Shown: positions 12,949 through 17,506 of the stretch, one piece after another
Position numbering within the stretch: position 1 is the stretch's first letter
How the letters are laid out: each line of letters starts with the position of its first letter
Assembly: GCA_050290785.1 (NCBI GenBank)
Contig: JBNKIR010000002.1
Span: 1 to 17,506, forward strand
Source: JAAGZL01 sp050290785
GTDB lineage: Bacteria > Pseudomonadota > Gammaproteobacteria > Chromatiales > Chromatiaceae
Direction: 5' to 3'
Length of the DNA: 17,506 bases
The notes under the pieces: generated by a model
What the model saw: the letters and a program-made list of their open reading frames with translations, nothing else
What the model was told of the DNA's origin: nothing
Databases searched by the model: none
Position numbers and translations under genes: made by a program

Positions 12949-15900
12949 ATGCCTGGCAGTCCACCGTATAGTAAAAAAATAATTCTGCAGTTCATAAGGC
13001 TGGTCTTTCCCTGGACCGTCCTGTTGCTGGGCGCGTTGCTGTTTTTCTATTTTGTTGAGATAGATACCGAGAAGAGCAAGATCGAGACCGATGAATCACT
13101 AAATGTCGGGATCGGCAAGAAGGTCGTGATCAAGGACCTTGTGGAGGTGAGTAAAGACCTGTTGGTGCTCTCGGGGAATAGCGGTTTTTCCAATATGGGC
13201 AATCCTGCACTTTTTAATGGAGTGGAGCATCTCGGAAAGGAGTTCCAAAACTACTCGAAGAATAAACAGCTGTACGATCAAATCAGATATCTGGATGAAA
13301 ATGGTAGGGAGATCATTCGGGTAAATTATCAGGATGGCAAGGCCGTATTGGTGCCGGGATCGGAGCTGCAGGACAAATCGGGTCGCTACTATTTTAGGGA
13401 TGCAATCGCCCTGGAAAAGGGCGATATCTATGTGTCGCCTTTTGACTTGAACATTGAGCACGGAGAGATAGAGATACCATATAAGCCGATGATCCGGCTG
13501 GCCACACCGGTCCACAATAAGGATGGGCACAGGATCGGGATAGTGGTCCTTAATTACCTGGGATCAAAGTTGCTAGACGGTCTGAGGCATACTCTGGCAA
13601 ACATCATTGACCACTCCATGCTGTTGAACTCCGACGGCTATTGGTTGCTCGGACCGGAGTCGGGGATGGAGTGGGGGTTTATGTTCGGCAATGATGTGCG
13701 GTTCGGTGCGAGAGATGCCGATGCATGGAAGATAATAAGGGACTCTGACTCCGGGCAGTTTTACAACGCCAAAGGGCTGTATACCTACGAGACCATCTAT
13801 CCCCTGAGAGAGGTTGGGGCTGGTGTCGCCAATGTCGATTCGACCAGGGATAGGGCAAAGGATGCATACAGGTGGAAACTGGTATCCCACCTGCCACAGG
13901 ACAAGATCGACATCGTTGCGTCAGGGATGGTTGAGAAGATCCTTTTCTTCATCCTGCCCATCTATATCATCTTGCTGCTGGGTGGGGCATGGCTGACTGT
14001 GGTCAGGGCCAGACAGGACGAAACGGAGGAGGGGCTGATCCTGAGGGAAAAGGCCCTGATGGCGGCTGCGAACATGGTGGTTATAACAGATACGGATGGA
14101 ATCGTGCAGTGGGTGAATCCGGCCTTCACCGAATGCACGGGCTATACCTTTGACGAGGTGGTGGGTAGTAGCGCCCAGATGTTGAAATCCGGGAAGCATA
14201 ACGCCCAGTTCTATCAAGAGTTATGGGAGACCATAACGGCAGGGGATGTTTGGCGCGGAGAGTTTATAAACAGGAAAAAGGATGGGACCATCTATCATGA
14301 TGAGGCGACCATAACCCCAGTCAAGGACAGGACGGGAAAGATCGTACGCTATATAGCAATCAAACAGGACGTTACCGAACGCAAGAAGGCGGAAGAGAGA
14401 CTGCGGAAGAATAAGGCGAATCTGGCGCTTGAGATAAAACGTCGTGAGAGAAAGGCGATTGAGGACGAGGTGATGGCGGTCCTGTTTCAGTTGGCGCTTT
14501 CTACTACGCCGATGAAAGATTATCTGACCCAGTCCATCGAGTCTCTGGTCACATCCGTTCCCTGGTCCGCAATAATCCCCAAGGGCGCCATCTTTCTAAC
14601 CGAGAGTGGGGGTGAGCAGGAGGTCTTGCATTTTGTCGCTTCGTATAACCTGAGCCCTGATCTTGAAGATCGTTGTTCCACCATACCGTTTGGCAAGTGT
14701 CTGTGCGGAAGGGCGGCGCAGAATAGAGAGATTACCTATTCGTCATGTACGAATCATAAACGGGATGAGACTGTCCCGGTCATGCCGCAACATGGGCACT
14801 ACGTGGTGCCGATCATGGAGGACGATGACGTCATTGGCGTGATGTTGATCTACCTGCCGGAAGGACATGAACGTGATATGCATGAGGAGATATTCCTGGG
14901 CAGGGTTGCGGATATCATCAGCATGGGCATAACCCGCCGCTATATCAATCTTTCACTCATTGAGGCCAAGGAAGAGGCAGAGGCAGGCTCCCGGGCCAAG
15001 AGTGCATTTCTGGCGGCGATGAGCCACGAGATACGCACGCCGATGAACGGTGTCCTGGGCATGTCTGAGCTGCTCATGGACACGCGTCTGAATGACGAGC
15101 AACGTGAATTCGCTGAGATAATCATCAGCTCGGCCAGGGCCTTGCTGACCATCATCAACGATATCCTCGATTTCTCCAAGATTGAGGCCGGGAAGATGGA
15201 CTTTTCCCCCAGCAATTTTGATCTGGAAAAGGCGGCATACGATGTAACCCAGTTGATGCTGGGCGAGGCAGAGGTGAGGGGGCTGGAGTTGATGTTTCAG
15301 TATGAGCCCGGGTGTCATAAATTCTTCAATGCCGATGCCGGACGCATACGCCAGATCCTCATGAATCTCATCGGCAATGCGCTTAAGTTCACCAATGAGG
15401 GGTTTGTGTCGGTAAATATTACCGGTCAGCAGCTTGATGATAAACACATGGAGATGAAGGTATCCGTACAGGATACCGGCATCGGGATTGAACCGGAGGT
15501 GGTGAATCAGATCTTCCAGCCATTCTCCCAGGCGGATGTATCCACCACGCGCAAGTTCGGCGGCACCGGTCTGGGCCTTACCATAAGCAAGCAGTTGGTG
15601 GAGATGCTGGGCGGATCTATCGGGGTGGATAGCACGCCGGGCGTCGGTTCCACCTTCTGGTTCACCATGCACCTGCCTATGGTCGAATCCATGGGTGATA
15701 TTCCCGAGGCGGACCTGGAGGGGATTAGGGTACTGGTGGTGGATGATAATGATGTCAATCGCCGCATGCTCCAGGAGCAGCTTGAACACATGTCCATGTC
15801 CGTGGATGTGGCCGCAGACGCAGAAGAGGCCATGGAGATGATCGGAGATGCGCAGGCGGTGGCAAATCCATACGAGTTGATATTGCTTGATCACCATATG

Positions 15901-16959
15901 CCGCAGCAGAGTGGGGAAGAGTTGGGTAAGAGAATCCTGTCGGACAAGGAGCTGTCTGATATTCCGTTGATATTGCTGACCTCCTCCGGGCGGCGCGGCG
16001 ATGGGAAATATTTCAAGGATCTGGGTTTCTCCGGATACCTGACCAAGCCGGTGCATAGCGAGACCCTGCGTCTCACCATGGCCGGCGTTCTTGGTTTGAA
16101 GCAGGAATCGCGGGATGAGCCGATATTCCTTACCAGCTACCATGTGCCAAACCCGGAGCAGGATACCGCAGAATTTAAACAGCAGTTTGCCGGTCGGCAT
16201 ATCATCCTGGCCGAAGACAATATGGTTAACCAGAGGGTGGCGTGCACCCTGCTCAGAAAGATGGGGCTGAAGGTGACCGCGGTTGATAACGGCAAGAGGG
16301 CGATAGATGCATGGCGCAAGACGGGTTGCGATCTCATCCTGATGGATTGCCAGATGCCGGAGATGGATGGCTATAAGGCCACGGAGAATATACGTCAGAT
16401 AGAGGGCGAGGCCGGTGGTCATGTCCCCATCGTGGCCCTGACCGCCAACGCCATGGAGGCGGACAGAAACAGGTGTATAGAGGCGGGTATGGATGACTAT
16501 GTATCCAAACCGTTCAAACAGAGGCTCCTGATCAGGGTGTTGCAGAGATGGCTGGCCACCGATGGCGGTTCGATCCTGCCGGGGCGCAAGCCAACACCGG
16601 CACAAAGTATTGAAGGTGATGATGGGACTATGGATAGCGTCCTGGACATGGCCGTGTATGATGGCCTGCGCAAACTTATGGGGGGAGAGTTTGCGGAACT
16701 GATCAATGCCTATAAAGAGGATACAGAAGAGTTTGTGAAGTTATTAAGGGATGCCTGTGACCGGGACGATCATGCGGCTATGCAGGTGCCGGCCCATAGC
16801 ATGAAATCGAGCAGTGCCAATATCGGTGCGGTGAGGTTGTCCGCCCTTGCCAAAAAGCTGGAGGAACAGGTGCGATCGGATACTTTGCAGGATGTTGAAG
16901 GTCAGGTGGCGGCAATAGAAGACGAGTTCGAGCGGGTAGTAATGGAGTTGGATAGATAG
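12949..16959 (+). CDS. membrane hybrid sensor histidine kinase (Cache-like, PAS, GAF, HisKA, HATPase, REC, REC, HPt)
   Basis: This 1336-aa multistep phosphorelay protein has a transmembrane segment at about 14-35, a ~290-residue periplasmic double-Cache-like sensor (YLDENGREIIRVNY, SGRYYFRDA, LATPVHNKDGHRIGIVVLNY) and a second transmembrane segment at about 330-352. PAS follows (~367-477), then a charged coiled linker and a GAF domain (~510-667). HisKA has H693 in MSHEIRTPMNG; HATPase has NLIGNALKFT, DTGIGI and GGTGLGL. Receiver 1 (~925-1047) carries D981, receiver 2 (~1082-1204) D1133, and the HPt domain H1283 in AHSMKSSSANIGA. All phosphotransfer residues are present, so it should relay to a separate response regulator; none is nearby. 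I prefer ATG 12949; an in-frame TTG at 12901 with AAGG upstream would add 16 residues. The ligand is unknown. It is convergent with the next gene, 12 bp away. Confidence 0.93.
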   Translation: MPGSPPYSKKIILQFIRLVFPWTVLLLGALLFFYFVEIDTEKSKIETDESLNVGIGKKVVIKDLVEVSKDLLVLSGNSGFSNMGNPALFNGVEHLGKEFQNYSKNKQLYDQIRYLDENGREIIRVNYQDGKAVLVPGSELQDKSGRYYFRDAIALEKGDIYVSPFDLNIEHGEIEIPYKPMIRLATPVHNKDGHRIGIVVLNYLGSKLLDGLRHTLANIIDHSMLLNSDGYWLLGPESGMEWGFMFGNDVRFGARDADAWKIIRDSDSGQFYNAKGLYTYETIYPLREVGAGVANVDSTRDRAKDAYRWKLVSHLPQDKIDIVASGMVEKILFFILPIYIILLLGGAWLTVVRARQDETEEGLILREKALMAAANMVVITDTDGIVQWVNPAFTECTGYTFDEVVGSSAQMLKSGKHNAQFYQELWETITAGDVWRGEFINRKKDGTIYHDEATITPVKDRTGKIVRYIAIKQDVTERKKAEERLRKNKANLALEIKRRERKAIEDEVMAVLFQLALSTTPMKDYLTQSIESLVTSVPWSAIIPKGAIFLTESGGEQEVLHFVASYNLSPDLEDRCSTIPFGKCLCGRAAQNREITYSSCTNHKRDETVPVMPQHGHYVVPIMEDDDVIGVMLIYLPEGHERDMHEEIFLGRVADIISMGITRRYINLSLIEAKEEAEAGSRAKSAFLAAMSHEIRTPMNGVLGMSELLMDTRLNDEQREFAEIIISSARALLTIINDILDFSKIEAGKMDFSPSNFDLEKAAYDVTQLMLGEAEVRGLELMFQYEPGCHKFFNADAGRIRQILMNLIGNALKFTNEGFVSVNITGQQLDDKHMEMKVSVQDTGIGIEPEVVNQIFQPFSQADVSTTRKFGGTGLGLTISKQLVEMLGGSIGVDSTPGVGSTFWFTMHLPMVESMGDIPEADLEGIRVLVVDDNDVNRRMLQEQLEHMSMSVDVAADAEEAMEMIGDAQAVANPYELILLDHHMPQQSGEELGKRILSDKELSDIPLILLTSSGRRGDGKYFKDLGFSGYLTKPVHSETLRLTMAGVLGLKQESRDEPIFLTSYHVPNPEQDTAEFKQQFAGRHIILAEDNMVNQRVACTLLRKMGLKVTAVDNGKRAIDAWRKTGCDLILMDCQMPEMDGYKATENIRQIEGEAGGHVPIVALTANAMEADRNRCIEAGMDDYVSKPFKQRLLIRVLQRWLATDGGSILPGRKPTPAQSIEGDDGTMDSVLDMAVYDGLRKLMGGEFAELINAYKEDTEEFVKLLRDACDRDDHAAMQVPAHSMKSSSANIGAVRLSALAKKLEEQVRSDTLQDVEGQVAAIEDEFERVVMELDR

Positions 16960-16971
16960 TTTGGTTCGTAG

Positions 16972-17506
16972 TCAGGAACTGCTCTCCTCAAGGGCTGCAA
17001 TCCTATCCAGCAGTGCACTCGGTCTATCATCCGCAAGAGAGTTGAGAAACCCGCGCAACCTGGGCAGCAGTTTGCTTGAGAAGATCTTTTCTTCGACCAG
17101 AAACACCCCGTTTTCGACCATGCGCAGTGTCTCCTCGCTATCCCTGTCCTCCTTTTTCAATAGATGTTCATACTCCTGCCTGCGCTCTCTGAGCCTGTGT
17201 TCATGTCTTCTGCAATCGATGCAGTCCACAAGGTCAGCCTCCAGCGGAAACCCCAGATCTTCATACCAGTATCTCTGCTCTTCGGCGAAGAAGATGAAAT
17301 GCGCGCCGCATTTGCGGCATACCCGTTTCGCATCAAAGTAGTGGGTCACGTGGATGGTGGCTGGCGCCTGTTTGTCTGTATTTGCCGCAATGGCGGTATT
17401 GGGGATGCGCACACCTTTTGGAGAATGCCAATGCAGGAACACATCTGCGCTGTATTCCATGTCGGATGGATCAAGCCCGGTAATGCGAGGTCCCCGCCCA
17501 TAGCGG
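16972..17506 (-). CDS. zinc-ribbon domain protein of unknown function (5' end beyond window)
   Basis: From the ATG at 17460 the protein is 162 aa. The frame also stays open to the right edge, adding RYGRGPRITGLDPSD, which reads like genuine coding sequence, and the ATG has no Shine-Dalgarno; the true start is therefore probably outside the window. A zinc ribbon has C48-x2-C51 and C80-x2-C83 (numbered from that Met), with FIFFAEEQRYWYEDLGFPL between them, the pattern of the 'probable zinc-ribbon' (zf-trcl) family. It is followed by an Arg/Glu-rich helix (about 84-110) and a helical tail. TIHVTHYFDAKRVC precedes the ribbon. It may bind nucleic acid or protein; no function can be assigned. It converges on the kinase gene with 12 bp between stop codons and no visible terminator. 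Confidence 0.8.
   Translation of the reverse strand, partial: RYGRGPRITGLDPSDMEYSADVFLHWHSPKGVRIPNTAIAANTDKQAPATIHVTHYFDAKRVCRKCGAHFIFFAEEQRYWYEDLGFPLEADLVDCIDCRRHEHRLRERRQEYEHLLKKEDRDSEETLRMVENGVFLVEEKIFSSKLLPRLRGFLNSLADDRPSALLDRIAALEESSS

Noticed and set aside
14953..16605. 550-codon open frame antisense to the kinase gene
   Set aside because: It is a mirror of the conserved HisKA, HATPase and receiver coding region and has no domain, start signal or family resemblance of its own.

Overview
The window looks like chromosomal core DNA from a gammaproteobacterium of moderately high GC content. The protein sequences and the order yhbY / rlmE-ftsH-folP-glmM match the Enterobacteria/Chromatiales-type arrangement. 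The xseB-ispA pair and the ParE/ParC topoisomerase IV genes point the same way. REP-type extragenic palindromes (TGTAGGAGCCC heads) and a large hybrid kinase would suit a free-living or symbiotic environmental member, perhaps a Chromatiales-like sulfur oxidiser. No species is claimed from this sequence alone. There are no rRNA, tRNA, CRISPR, insertion-sequence or phage genes.

Layout. (1) Bases 1-284: yhbY on the minus strand, running off the left edge and divergent from the next block. (2) Bases 434-5402: a plus-strand block rlmE, ftsH, folP, glmM (23S rRNA methylation, membrane proteolysis, folate synthesis, cell-wall amino sugar synthesis). A REP pair lies between folP and glmM. (3) Bases 5395-5639: a palindrome-filled convergent spacer that coincides with a break in the usual gene order. 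(4) Bases 5640-7738: minus-strand xseB-ispA, then folE2 with its own promoter. (5) Bases 7906-12716: plus-strand parE, a secreted CNP1-like protein and parC. (6) Bases 12949-16959: one very large membrane hybrid histidine kinase (Cache-like sensor, PAS, GAF, HisKA, HATPase, two receivers, HPt). (7) Bases 16972-17506: a convergent minus-strand zinc-ribbon protein cut by the right edge.

How the genes relate. Most are essential housekeeping functions: ribosome maturation, protein quality control, folate (folE2 makes the first pterin intermediate, FolP acts later), UDP-GlcNAc supply, isoprenoid chain elongation, exonuclease VII and chromosome decatenation. The less ordinary parts are four genes that start with TTG (ftsH, glmM, folE2, ispA), a tandem 17-bp duplication of the parE start region that creates an overlapping six-codon mini-ORF, an AT-rich 10-bp dyad before ftsH, the palindrome cluster after glmM, and a Cys/His-rich GAF domain in the kinase. 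I did not find a clear new multi-gene system. The findings are specific oddities, not a novel defence or metabolic locus.
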